Of a DNA stretch of 45,716 nt, positions 1-7,038 are shown piece after piece. Below the pieces are notes generated by a model that worked only from the letters and a program-made list of their open reading frames with translations, searched no databases and was not told where the DNA came from. Position 1 is the stretch's first letter. Each line of letters starts with the position of its first letter. Both the position numbers and the translations under genes were made by a program. The DNA lies in NCBI GenBank assembly GCA_002348925.1, contig DEBV01000014.1:17505-63220 (forward strand). The letters run 5' to 3'. The DNA comes from Alphaproteobacteria bacterium UBA2947 (lineage in GTDB: Bacteria; Pseudomonadota; Alphaproteobacteria; Rs-D84).

Positions 1-111
1 ACCACTGTTTACCATGCGACGAATAATGCCATTTTCGCCCAGCAGGTCGGTTTGACCGACAATGTCGTCTATGGTTTGGGGCCTCATTAAATCTGCCAAT
101 GGTCGTGTCAT
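1..111 (-). CDS. rarA: Replication-associated recombination protein A, N-terminal fragment
   Basis: Only the first 37 codons lie in the window; the gene runs off the left edge. The translated start reads MTRPLADLMRPQT, then DIVGQTDLLGENG and IIRRM. This matches the conserved N-terminus of RarA/MgsA, the AAA+ ATPase that acts at stalled replication forks, where a 'LRPxxLDEvvGQ' segment precedes the Walker A motif. The Walker motifs themselves are outside the window. The start at 111 is the first ATG; an internal ATG at 87 (MRPQT) is possible. It is divergent from the lysozyme-like gene at 214. Confidence 0.82.
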   Translation of the reverse strand, partial: MTRPLADLMRPQTIDDIVGQTDLLGENGIIRRMVNSG

Positions 112-121
112 CTTACTTTTA

Positions 122-150
122 TTTTGTTTAGTGCTTATTTGTGATATAAT
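122..150 (+). promoter_or_regulatory. Extended -10 promoter upstream of the lysozyme-like gene
   Basis: A perfect extended -10 (TG, one base, TATAAT) lies at 142-150, with a weak -35 match (TTTTGT, 122-127) 17 bases upstream. Transcription would begin near 157, leaving a leader of about 57 nt before the ATG at 214. The same TGATATAAT string recurs at other gene starts in the window. Confidence 0.5.
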
Positions 151-213
151 ACATGATAGTAAAGAAATAAAGGTTTATCAAGGTTCTTGATAAAGATTAT
201 AAAGGAACTAAAA

Positions 214-1644
214 ATGTCTTTCAAAGACAAATGGAAAAAAGTCGCATCAGAGATAAAGTCGCGATACAAATACATGCGTGGCGACAAGGGTATCTTGGAA
301 TCTGATTATGAAAAAATAAAACAGTGGCAACCAGACAACGAATTTGCCAAGGCTGACAAGGAACATAGTTTGGCATGGGTTGATTTTACGTGGTTTTTGT
401 TTTGCTTAACAAAATTTGCAGCAAAGGACGCAAAAAGCGCTTTGAATGCTTTGTTGTTAGATAATGTGTTTATAGATAAATGGGAAAAAAATAAGAAAAA
501 TATAAAAACAAACAAAGACGATTCTGAATTTAAAAAGTTTTTTAAAAATTTACAAAAAAATAATCCGCGTGTTGCGGCTACATTGCAATTATGGATGGTT
601 TATGCTTTAATGATACTGGGTGGTATTGGTGGTGCGAAAGTTATAAAAAATAATGGAAATACGAAACAAATTGTTAAAGAACAGACCGTAGATAAAAAAA
701 GAAACATTATTGAAAGTGTATATAATGTTGATGATATAAAATTTAAAGAAAAATTTATTGAAGAAAATTGGGACGATATAGTTATCTGTTTATTGGAATA
801 TGAAACTTGGTACGAAATCCCGAAACAGCAATCCTACGAGTCAAGGTGTACGTATGGTCCAGGATTGACTTGGGTGTATGTGGATGGAAAACAACACAAA
901 TGTATCGGTGAATACGCTAAAATGGCGTCTGGTTTTACAGAAGAACAAATTTGGGATCAGGTTAGACAACATTGTTTGTACCCAGGCGAATGTTTTTCGT
1001 TGATACAAAAAGGTTTCAAAGAATGTGGAATAAAACATGTAACCAAACAACAAGTACTCAGTTTGTTTGTTGCAGGATACCAAATACCAAGCAGATTAAG
1101 AGATGGAATTGCGACTGTGGAAAAAAAGAATAAAAAAGGTAAAAAAATAAAAGAAAAAATTCCTTATATGGGAATTATACACAGATTAGTAGAAGCAGGA
1201 CCAAACACACAAAAAATAGTAGATTCTTTTATTGCAGAGATAGAAGTTGAACCAGAATGGCGTGAAGGCACAAATAAACGTCGTTGGTGGTGTGCAATGC
1301 ATTACATTGGAAAAATTAGCACAGAAGATCTTTTGTCTATGGATATGGATGCGTTTTCTAAAGTGAATGTTGATAAAATTATGAAAAATGGTCATTTCAG
1401 ATATGATGATGAAACGATTGTGTATGCGTTATCTCAACAAAAAACTAACAATGAAACTGTTCAGGAGTTTGTGGATAACAGTATTGTGTTAAATAATATG
1501 GAAATATTTAGTCAAGAAAACAAAAAAAATTCAAAACAAAAATCGAAAAAAATGGCTTTTGACAATGGGATTATGAAAATTAAAGAAAAACAATCAAAAC
1601 AAGAAAATATAATTTATCCTTTTAATAACGAATATCAGGCATAA
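214..1644 (+). CDS. Membrane-anchored GH24 (lysozyme-like) domain protein
   Basis: The protein has 476 residues. A charged N-terminal half (about 1-120) is followed by one hydrophobic segment (about 122-143). A domain at about 185-380 resembles phage-type GH24 lysozymes. Seen there: a Glu-rich start ETWYEIP (E197 is the candidate catalytic acid), then CTYGPGLTW at about 212-220, matching the family's 'TIGyGhT' core. Further on, GTNKRRWW at about 352-359 matches the 'GLxxRRxxE' helix. The C-terminal 100 residues are Lys/Asn/Gln rich. GH24 enzymes cut the glycan strand of peptidoglycan. The ATG at 214 is preferred because AAAGGA lies 8 nt upstream; an in-frame TTG at 187 has none. It ends 11 nt before ybeY-lnt, so the two are probably co-transcribed. 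The family call is from motif pattern only; it could be a non-catalytic wall-binding protein. Confidence 0.55.
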   Translation: MSFKDKWKKVASEIKSRYKYMRGDKGILESDYEKIKQWQPDNEFAKADKEHSLAWVDFTWFLFCLTKFAAKDAKSALNALLLDNVFIDKWEKNKKNIKTNKDDSEFKKFFKNLQKNNPRVAATLQLWMVYALMILGGIGGAKVIKNNGNTKQIVKEQTVDKKRNIIESVYNVDDIKFKEKFIEENWDDIVICLLEYETWYEIPKQQSYESRCTYGPGLTWVYVDGKQHKCIGEYAKMASGFTEEQIWDQVRQHCLYPGECFSLIQKGFKECGIKHVTKQQVLSLFVAGYQIPSRLRDGIATVEKKNKKGKKIKEKIPYMGIIHRLVEAGPNTQKIVDSFIAEIEVEPEWREGTNKRRWWCAMHYIGKISTEDLLSMDMDAFSKVNVDKIMKNGHFRYDDETIVYALSQQKTNNETVQEFVDNSIVLNNMEIFSQENKKNSKQKSKKMAFDNGIMKIKEKQSKQENIIYPFNNEYQA

Positions 1645-1655
1645 GGAATTGAAAA

Positions 1656-3653
1656 ATGCAAGTTTATGTTAATATCGAAAACAAGAATTGGAAAAAGTAC
1701 AAAATAGATTTTGAAAAAATCGCAAACGCGGCTGTTCCTGCCGTATACAAAGATTCGGAAGTTTCGATAACTCTTGTTGATGATAAAGAAATTCACAGGT
1801 TAAATAAACAATATCGTGGTATGGATAAACCAACAAATGTTTTGTCTTTTGAATTAGGGGATGATGTTTTGTTGGGGGATATTTTTATATCTCTTGATAC
1901 TGTTAAACGTGAAGCAAAAGAAGCAGGAATTTCTGTCGAAGAACATACTGCACATATGATTGTTCATGGAATGCTTCATTTACAGGGCTATGATCATATT
2001 AAAGATGACGAGGCCAAGGTAATGGAAGGTAAAGAAATAAAGATAATGAAAACATTGGGATACAAAAACCCTTATGCTGATGATGTGCGTGCCTGCGAAG
2101 CAGGGTGTGCTTCTTGTAAACTGATAAACAAATTGAAATCTTTTAAAATTCGTGAGAATAGTTTTTGGTGGTATATGGTTGCCGCTTTGTTAGGTGTGAT
2201 AACATCTTTTGGTTTTGCACCATTTAATTTATGGTTTTTGTCTTTGTTTGGAATAGGGGCAATGTATGCGTTAATGACCAGAAATGCCAATCGTATTGGT
2301 TTTTGGAAATCGTATTTATTGGCTTTCCCATTTGGTGCCTTTTATGGTGTAGCAATGTTTTGGTGGGTGCTTAATTCCATTTATGTTATACCAGAATTAG
2401 CCGCTCAATTCGCAATATGGACATTGCCTGCGTTAATCGGTATAGGTTTGCTTTGTGGTGCGATACTTTCTTTGCCGTTCGCTGTAATTCGTTATGTGTC
2501 AAGAAAACCGTCGTATAGGGCGATTTTGTTTGCGGCAACTTGGACACTCGTTTTATGGGGACGCGAATGGTTTTTAACAGGTTTTCCATGGAATCCAATT
2601 GCTAATATCACAATGAATATGCCAATGGTTGTAAATTCTATGTCTTTCTGGGGGGCATTGGGTTTGACATTTGTTATAATTGGTTTGATTGCATCTTTTG
2701 TTGAATTATGTAGAAACAGGTCGAATTGGTTTGTTTTTTGTTTGTTCGTTGGTTTGTTTTTGTGTGGTTGCGTGGCAGGGTATCAAAATATGATTATCGC
2801 TGATAATATGAACAAATCACCAGTGATAAGAATCGTGCAACCAGCACAATCTGCCGTATACAAGGTTCCAACGTCGAAAGATGAAGCGCATAATATAGCC
2901 AAACAAAAAATACGTGATTTGTTTGTTTGGGCAACAGATGACAAAGAAGACCACCCAGATTTGATTGTCTTTCCAGAAACAGCGTATCCATATACTGTGG
3001 TTGATAATATGTTCCCTTTGTCGCGTATATTAAATACAAATGTTGTTATGGGTGCTAATTCTTACAAGGACGGAAATATATTTAATTCAATGGTTGTTGC
3101 AGATAAAACAGGTGTTGTTAAGAATCTTTACAGTAAATCACATTTGGTTCCTTTTGGTGAATATCGTCCTTTGGGTGATATTATACCAACACCTGGTTTG
3201 TTGACGCCAGGGAATGGTAAAGAGATAATAACTGTTAGTACTAATAAAGGTGATTTTACTTTTGCACCAGCAATTTGTTATGAAATTATTTTTTCCGATT
3301 CACTGGTACCACGCGGTGTTAACCCAGATGCGATTATTAACATAACAAATGATACTTGGTTTGGGTTGACACCTGGGGTTTATCAACATCTTGATATGGT
3401 GCGCAGATATGCAATTGAATCGGGGCTTCCGATTATAAGAGCTAATTATTCTGGAATAAGTGCGTTTATCGGTTCTGATGGAAATATAATTTCTATGATG
3501 CCTGTTGGCGAAACTGGTTCATTAGATGGTTTTGTCTGGGGTGCCCATAATACGCCGTATAGAACAATCGGTCGTGATTTGTGGATGGTGTTTATTTTGA
3601 TGTTTTCAATATTTGTTTCAATATCCATATCCTTATTTCAGAAGAAAGATTAG
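1656..3653 (+). CDS. ybeY-lnt: YbeY endoribonuclease fused to apolipoprotein N-acyltransferase (Lnt)
   Basis: One 665-residue reading frame carries two normally separate proteins. Residues 1-143 are YbeY, the metal-dependent RNase for 16S rRNA 3'-end processing and ribosome quality control. Its zinc site is intact: H104-x3-H108-x5-H114 in HGMLHLQGYDH. A short linker with three Cys (about 149-155, CEAGCASC) follows. From about 165 the chain is Lnt, the inner-membrane enzyme that N-acylates lipoproteins. It has a run of hydrophobic segments and then a nitrilase domain with the full triad: E441 (FPETAYP), K494 (YSKSHLVPFGEY) and C541 (PAICYE). Each half is near normal length. The usual intervening corC/ybeX gene is missing. 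AAGGA lies 8 nt before the ATG. The last 62 nt overlap the RHH gene on the other strand. Confidence 0.93.
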   Translation: MQVYVNIENKNWKKYKIDFEKIANAAVPAVYKDSEVSITLVDDKEIHRLNKQYRGMDKPTNVLSFELGDDVLLGDIFISLDTVKREAKEAGISVEEHTAHMIVHGMLHLQGYDHIKDDEAKVMEGKEIKIMKTLGYKNPYADDVRACEAGCASCKLINKLKSFKIRENSFWWYMVAALLGVITSFGFAPFNLWFLSLFGIGAMYALMTRNANRIGFWKSYLLAFPFGAFYGVAMFWWVLNSIYVIPELAAQFAIWTLPALIGIGLLCGAILSLPFAVIRYVSRKPSYRAILFAATWTLVLWGREWFLTGFPWNPIANITMNMPMVVNSMSFWGALGLTFVIIGLIASFVELCRNRSNWFVFCLFVGLFLCGCVAGYQNMIIADNMNKSPVIRIVQPAQSAVYKVPTSKDEAHNIAKQKIRDLFVWATDDKEDHPDLIVFPETAYPYTVVDNMFPLSRILNTNVVMGANSYKDGNIFNSMVVADKTGVVKNLYSKSHLVPFGEYRPLGDIIPTPGLLTPGNGKEIITVSTNKGDFTFAPAICYEIIFSDSLVPRGVNPDAIINITNDTWFGLTPGVYQHLDMVRRYAIESGLPIIRANYSGISAFIGSDGNIISMMPVGETGSLDGFVWGAHNTPYRTIGRDLWMVFILMFSIFVSISISLFQKKD

Positions 3654-3804
3654 AATCAGGATTGCGGTTTTCGTCGATGCCGTTAATAATGGAGGCAATC
3701 GATGTTTTTTGGTCTTTTGCAATTTGTTGCAAAACATCAAAGAATTCTTTTTCCAAAGAAATACTGGTTTGGTGTCCTGATAAAGATACTGATATTTTGT
3801 GCAT
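3592..3804 (-). CDS. Ribbon-helix-helix domain protein
   Basis: This 70-residue protein resembles the alphaproteobacterial RHH_4 family: SVSLSGHQTSISLEKEFFD, a helix with 'IAKDQKTSIASII', then NLSSEIRIWIL. RHH proteins usually bind DNA as dimers through the N-terminal beta strand, so a small repressor is plausible. The ATG at 3804 is chosen because GGGAA lies about 8 nt upstream; it overlaps the stop of the preceding gene (3806-3808) closely, suggesting translational coupling. It is the last gene of the minus-strand run starting at 5615. Its 3' end overlaps the 3' end of ybeY-lnt by 62 nt, tail to tail; both C-termini look native, so the overlap appears real. Confidence 0.7.
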   Translation of the reverse strand: MHKISVSLSGHQTSISLEKEFFDVLQQIAKDQKTSIASIINGIDENRNPDSNLSSEIRIWILKQILKTSK

Positions 3805-3805
3805 T

Positions 3806-4240
3806 TTATATTTTCCCAACAATTAAACAGTCAAACATTGCGCGGTACGGATCGTCATACTTGCGCAAAACAGACAATGTTAAATTATCCAACATAAAAC
3901 AATTACCAAATGTATCAAACGCAAATAAAAATAAATCATTTCGACCAAAAACAGTTTTTCCAAAAAGATTTTTATTGCCAATCATATCTTGGTTTACTTT
4001 CGCAATTGATGGCAGTGGGTATTTTGTTCCGCGTTCAATTTCTCTTGGTCCAAAAATGCATGCTGAACCCAAAGTTATTCCAAAACACGTTGTGTAAAAA
4101 TCTTGTAAAAAAGTTGGCAACATGGCGGCACGCATATTTTGTAAATTTGTGTTTGCTATGTTTATATCGGTTAATTGACCAGGGGCAAAAATAGTTGCAC
4201 CACGTGATTTTATCAAAGATAAAAATTCGTTTTTATTCAT
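3806..4240 (-). CDS. Hypothetical protein, possibly SMI1/KNR4 (SUKH)-like
   Basis: The protein has 144 residues and no signal peptide or membrane segment. The pattern suggests the SUKH/YrhA fold: a short N-terminal helix, then MLPTFLQDFYTTCFGI (like the family's 'lPxxyxxFl...nG'), a 'GPREIERGTKYPLPS' segment, and an acidic/aromatic end (KYDDPYRAMFD). SUKH proteins include many immunity proteins of polymorphic toxins, but no toxin is next to it. The family assignment is weak. It overlaps the upstream gene by 8 nt and is followed directly by the RHH gene, so the four minus-strand genes likely form one operon. Confidence 0.5.
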   Translation of the reverse strand: MNKNEFLSLIKSRGATIFAPGQLTDINIANTNLQNMRAAMLPTFLQDFYTTCFGITLGSACIFGPREIERGTKYPLPSIAKVNQDMIGNKNLFGKTVFGRNDLFLFAFDTFGNCFMLDNLTLSVLRKYDDPYRAMFDCLIVGKI

Positions 4241-4739
4241 TTCCGCGTCCTGATATTGCGTTAAATGCCGCCTGAGTTAATCTGTCAGATGTGGCGTTTC
4301 CACCAGCGCCGCCACCACCAGTGTGAGATGTTAAGTACACCTTTTTTTCTGGGTTCGGTAAATAGATTGTTTTTGCGTCGCTTTGTTCAATTATGAATCT
4401 GTCCATGTTATAAGCATGTGGAAAGGTCCAACACAAGAACATATTTGATATATCCAATGCACCACCCCAAAGTAAAGGGATTCTGAATCTTATAGATAAA
4501 TTATCAGGCAGTGTTTTTCCCATAACCAAATTTATAAATTCTTCTTGGGGCAGATTCATAAATGCAATTTCTTCAAAAGAATCTGTAAGTGATTCCAAGA
4601 ATTCACGACGAAGTTGTGAATATTTTTTAAACCAATCTTTATCTAACAAACATTTTTGTGGCGTGTAAGCAATCACTGGCATATCATCCATGCCAAGTGC
4701 AGCCAGTCTTTCCATTGCAGAATGTTCGTTTAATTGCAT
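4233..4739 (-). CDS. Hypothetical cytosolic protein with Gly-rich C-terminus
   Basis: This gene is not recognised. The 168-residue product has no signal peptide or transmembrane segment. It has a helical middle (WFKKYSQLRREFLESL), then a probable beta-rich part (IRFRIPLLWGG, FLCWTFPHAYNMDRFI, KTIYLPNPEKKVYLTSHT). It ends in a flexible GGGGAGGNATSDR tail. The start at 4739 is the only early ATG; 15 nt separate it from the upstream membrane-protein gene, and its end overlaps the next gene by 8 nt. Operon position suggests it works with its neighbours. No function can be given. Confidence 0.6.
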   Translation of the reverse strand: MQLNEHSAMERLAALGMDDMPVIAYTPQKCLLDKDWFKKYSQLRREFLESLTDSFEEIAFMNLPQEEFINLVMGKTLPDNLSIRFRIPLLWGGALDISNMFLCWTFPHAYNMDRFIIEQSDAKTIYLPNPEKKVYLTSHTGGGGAGGNATSDRLTQAAFNAISGRGNE

Positions 4740-4754
4740 TTTATTTAGTGCCTT

Positions 4755-5615
4755 TTAGATATTCTTTATATATTGTATTATTGTGTCAATATATTCCGAA
4801 TAAGAATCAAAACTTTCTTGGTCTGTTTCTGTTATATCGTCAGCAGGGTGCTGTTCAATAAAGTCTTTTAATTCATCAACCGATTTGAAAATCAGTATGT
4901 CGTTATTTTCAGAGTTATATCTGTTAAGTGTATCTATTATAAAGGCGTTTATGTTAATTGGTATATCTTCAAGTGTTTCTTTGAATACAGAATCCAATTT
5001 TTGTATTCCGCTCATCATTTTTTCAATGTCGCAATCAACGCCACCAATCCAAACAACTTCGTTATTGCCAATCGCAAATAAATTCGGGACGAACCCAGAA
5101 ATTTTTGGGTTAGGTTTTACAACATATCCATTATTTGAAAATATTTCAGATATTATCGAATTATAAGGGTTTGTTTCCGTTTGTTTGTTTGTGGGTTGTT
5201 GTTCAACAATGCGCGCATGGTTATATGTTGCGATTTGTGCCATATTGTTGGGTAAATTCAAACGTGGTGGGCGATTATCAAAAACAATAGGTTGTTCGGG
5301 AACTTTTGTTTCTGGTTCTGGTTGTTCTGTCGCTGGCAAAGGAATATTTTGTGCCTTTGGTTTAAGAATTTGTTTTAATGTTGAACGATATATAAAGTAC
5401 AGCCCAATAACAAATATAAGTATTGCGATTACAAAAGATATGTAAAATCCAGTAGATATTGGTGTTTGTGTTGCCTGTAATTTGGCAAATTCATCCCAAT
5501 GTGTGCCGCAGAATATATTGAAGTTAAATATCGTATTCAGCCAGAAAGATAACCCCAACAATACAGACAGGCCCAACAGAATAGACAGTAAAATATGTTC
5601 AAGTTTATTTTTCAT
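4755..5615 (-). CDS. Two-segment inner-membrane protein with cytosolic C-terminal domain
   Basis: The family is not recognised. Of 286 residues, two strong hydrophobic helices lie at about 8-32 (ILLSILLGLSVLLGLSFW) and 58-77 (ISFVIAILIFVIGLYFIY), flanking a short loop with the string FCGTHWDEFAKLQATQTP. A Pro/Gln-rich linker (about 88-150) follows. The C-terminal domain (about 155-286) has the strands NEVVWIGGVDCD and NINAFIIDT, and an acidic end; it could be a small alpha/beta domain of the kind found in restriction-like folds, but catalytic residues are not clear. It is the first gene of the minus-strand operon. A -10 box lies 9 nt before the ATG and there is no clear ribosome binding site. 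Confidence 0.6.
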   Translation of the reverse strand: MKNKLEHILLSILLGLSVLLGLSFWLNTIFNFNIFCGTHWDEFAKLQATQTPISTGFYISFVIAILIFVIGLYFIYRSTLKQILKPKAQNIPLPATEQPEPETKVPEQPIVFDNRPPRLNLPNNMAQIATYNHARIVEQQPTNKQTETNPYNSIISEIFSNNGYVVKPNPKISGFVPNLFAIGNNEVVWIGGVDCDIEKMMSGIQKLDSVFKETLEDIPININAFIIDTLNRYNSENNDILIFKSVDELKDFIEQHPADDITETDQESFDSYSEYIDTIIQYIKNI

Positions 5616-5624
5616 TTCATTTCT

Positions 5625-5633
5625 ATTCTATCA
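5625..5633 (-). promoter_or_regulatory. Extended -10 element for the 5615 operon
   Basis: On the minus strand the string TGATAGAAT (TG, one base, TAGAAT) ends 9 nt before the ATG at 5615. A transcript starting the usual 6-8 nt downstream would carry a leader of 1-3 nt. There is no good -35 box. Confidence 0.4.
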
Positions 5634-5657
5634 TATTTTGTGATAAACTGGAATAAA

Positions 5658-6329
5658 ATGATTGAAATGGATGAAGTTTTTTCTGATTCGGATAAAAGAA
5701 TCGCTGTTTGGTGTGAAAGTGTTGCCGACACCAATGATTTGGCGATGCTGTGCGAACATGTTGCCAGTCATAATGTGCGTTTGTTATCTGTCCCGCCAGA
5801 ATGTGTGAAAGATGTTTGGGCTTATTTGGAAAAGAGCAAGGTAAAAATATTAACGCGGTATAGTTTTAATTCAAATCCAAAGAATATAGATTCTGATATG
5901 TTTAAATTGGGTGGTGATATAGTATCTGTTTGTAAAAATGGAGCAAATGGCGTTCAACTGTTTATAAAAATGCATGATTTTGAATCGTTTGTTAACAGTT
6001 TGTTGGTTGTTCGCAACGATTTGTTCTTTGGACACGATTTATCTATTGTTATGGACGCAGAAGATTTGGATATGGATAATCTGGGCTTTTTATTTCAAAA
6101 ATTGAGGGAAATTCGTGCTGATTCATTTGTCTTAACTTTAAACGAAGATGCGGGTAATCGGTCTGATTTTGTAGGACGCATTTACGCGTTTTTACAGCAG
6201 TTTGATTTTAGTGGTGAACTTCATTTTATACTTGGTAATAATTTTGACAGAATTGACCAAGTTATTCGTTTAACAGAATGTTTGCGCCCAGAATTATCTG
6301 ATAAATTAAGATTCTTCCTTGATTATTAA
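5658..6329 (+). CDS. Hypothetical protein, 223 residues
   Basis: This gene is not recognised. It is a soluble protein with alternating hydrophobic strands and helices (KRIAVWCES, GDIVSVCKN, GVQLFIKMHD, DLSIVMDAEDLD, SFVLTLNED, ELHFILGNN), a rhythm that fits a TIM-barrel-like or Rossmann-like alpha/beta fold. No catalytic motif stands out. The ATG at 5658 is chosen because TGGAA lies about 8 nt upstream; upstream codons (from 5595) would overlap the divergent operon's promoter. Another ATG at 5667 is possible. The stop overlaps the end of trmB by 4 nt (convergent). Confidence 0.6.
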   Translation: MIEMDEVFSDSDKRIAVWCESVADTNDLAMLCEHVASHNVRLLSVPPECVKDVWAYLEKSKVKILTRYSFNSNPKNIDSDMFKLGGDIVSVCKNGANGVQLFIKMHDFESFVNSLLVVRNDLFFGHDLSIVMDAEDLDMDNLGFLFQKLREIRADSFVLTLNEDAGNRSDFVGRIYAFLQQFDFSGELHFILGNNFDRIDQVIRLTECLRPELSDKLRFFLDY

Positions 6330-6991
6330 ATCGATAAAATCAAGTATTTTGGGTTGGTTGTGCCCGCTTTATTCTTTATTTGGTATCTGGTTTTTATGGT
6401 ATCAAGTTCTGTTGATTTTATTGAAAGTTTGGTTTGTTTCAACTGTTCAACAATCCAATCATAGTATTCCCAATGGTCTGTGCCGATTATAATATGGCTG
6501 TCTTTTGTCATAAATTTAGACAATAAATTCAAGAAATCATGGTTTAACAGGCGGCGTTTTTCGTGTCTTGCCTTTGGCCATGGATCAGGATGCAAAACCC
6601 AGATTTCATCAAATTTGATGTTGTTAAAATCTTGCAACATTAAACGCACATCATCTGGCCAAATGCGAATGTTTTTGTATTCGTTAAGCAAAGTATTATC
6701 CGATTCGTTTGTTATGGCAGAAAGCAGGGCGGCAACCCCGTTGGCAAAGGGTTCTGCACCAATAACAATTTTATCGGGATTATCTAATGCCAAATCGCGC
6801 AAATGTTCGCCGTTGCCAAAGCCAATTTCCAGAATCAGCGATTCGTCAGATAAATCTGGCGCTTTGGGTGCCATTTCTGGTAATAAATTGTCCATAAGCC
6901 ATTGTTTTCGGTTTGATAATTTTTTACCATGTCTGCGTCCGAAAGTCCGCAGATTTTGTGCTTTTAAATTTTTTAATTCTTGTTTTTCCAT
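6326..6991 (-). CDS. trmB: tRNA (guanine-N7-)-methyltransferase
   Basis: TrmB makes m7G46 in the variable loop of tRNAs using S-adenosylmethionine. The 221-residue protein has the family hallmarks: RTFGRRHGKK near the N-terminus, the SAM-binding loop LEIGFGNGEHL, an acidic GAEPF strand, the catalytic-region motif LHPDPWPKARHEKRR, and IGTDHWEYYDW. The C-terminal TRYQIKNKAG fits the 'TrYE.kg...G' substrate motif. Length is normal. In alphaproteobacteria trmB commonly sits near ybeY and lnt, as here. The -10 box lies 6 nt before the ATG and there is no Shine-Dalgarno, so it is probably translated from a leaderless mRNA. Confidence 0.95.
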   Translation of the reverse strand: MEKQELKNLKAQNLRTFGRRHGKKLSNRKQWLMDNLLPEMAPKAPDLSDESLILEIGFGNGEHLRDLALDNPDKIVIGAEPFANGVAALLSAITNESDNTLLNEYKNIRIWPDDVRLMLQDFNNIKFDEIWVLHPDPWPKARHEKRRLLNHDFLNLLSKFMTKDSHIIIGTDHWEYYDWIVEQLKQTKLSIKSTELDTIKTRYQIKNKAGTTNPKYLILSI

Positions 6992-6997
6992 ATATTT

Positions 6998-7026
6998 AGT
7001 ATAAAATCACTTTGTTATAAAAACAA
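6998..7026 (-). promoter_or_regulatory. Promoter of trmB (leaderless arrangement)
   Basis: On the minus strand TTGTTT (-35, 7021-7026) is 17 bp from TATACT (-10, 6998-7003). The -10 box ends 6 nt before the trmB ATG, so the expected start site is at or next to the A of the ATG. Confidence 0.6.
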
Positions 7027-7038
7027 GGTGAAATAAAA

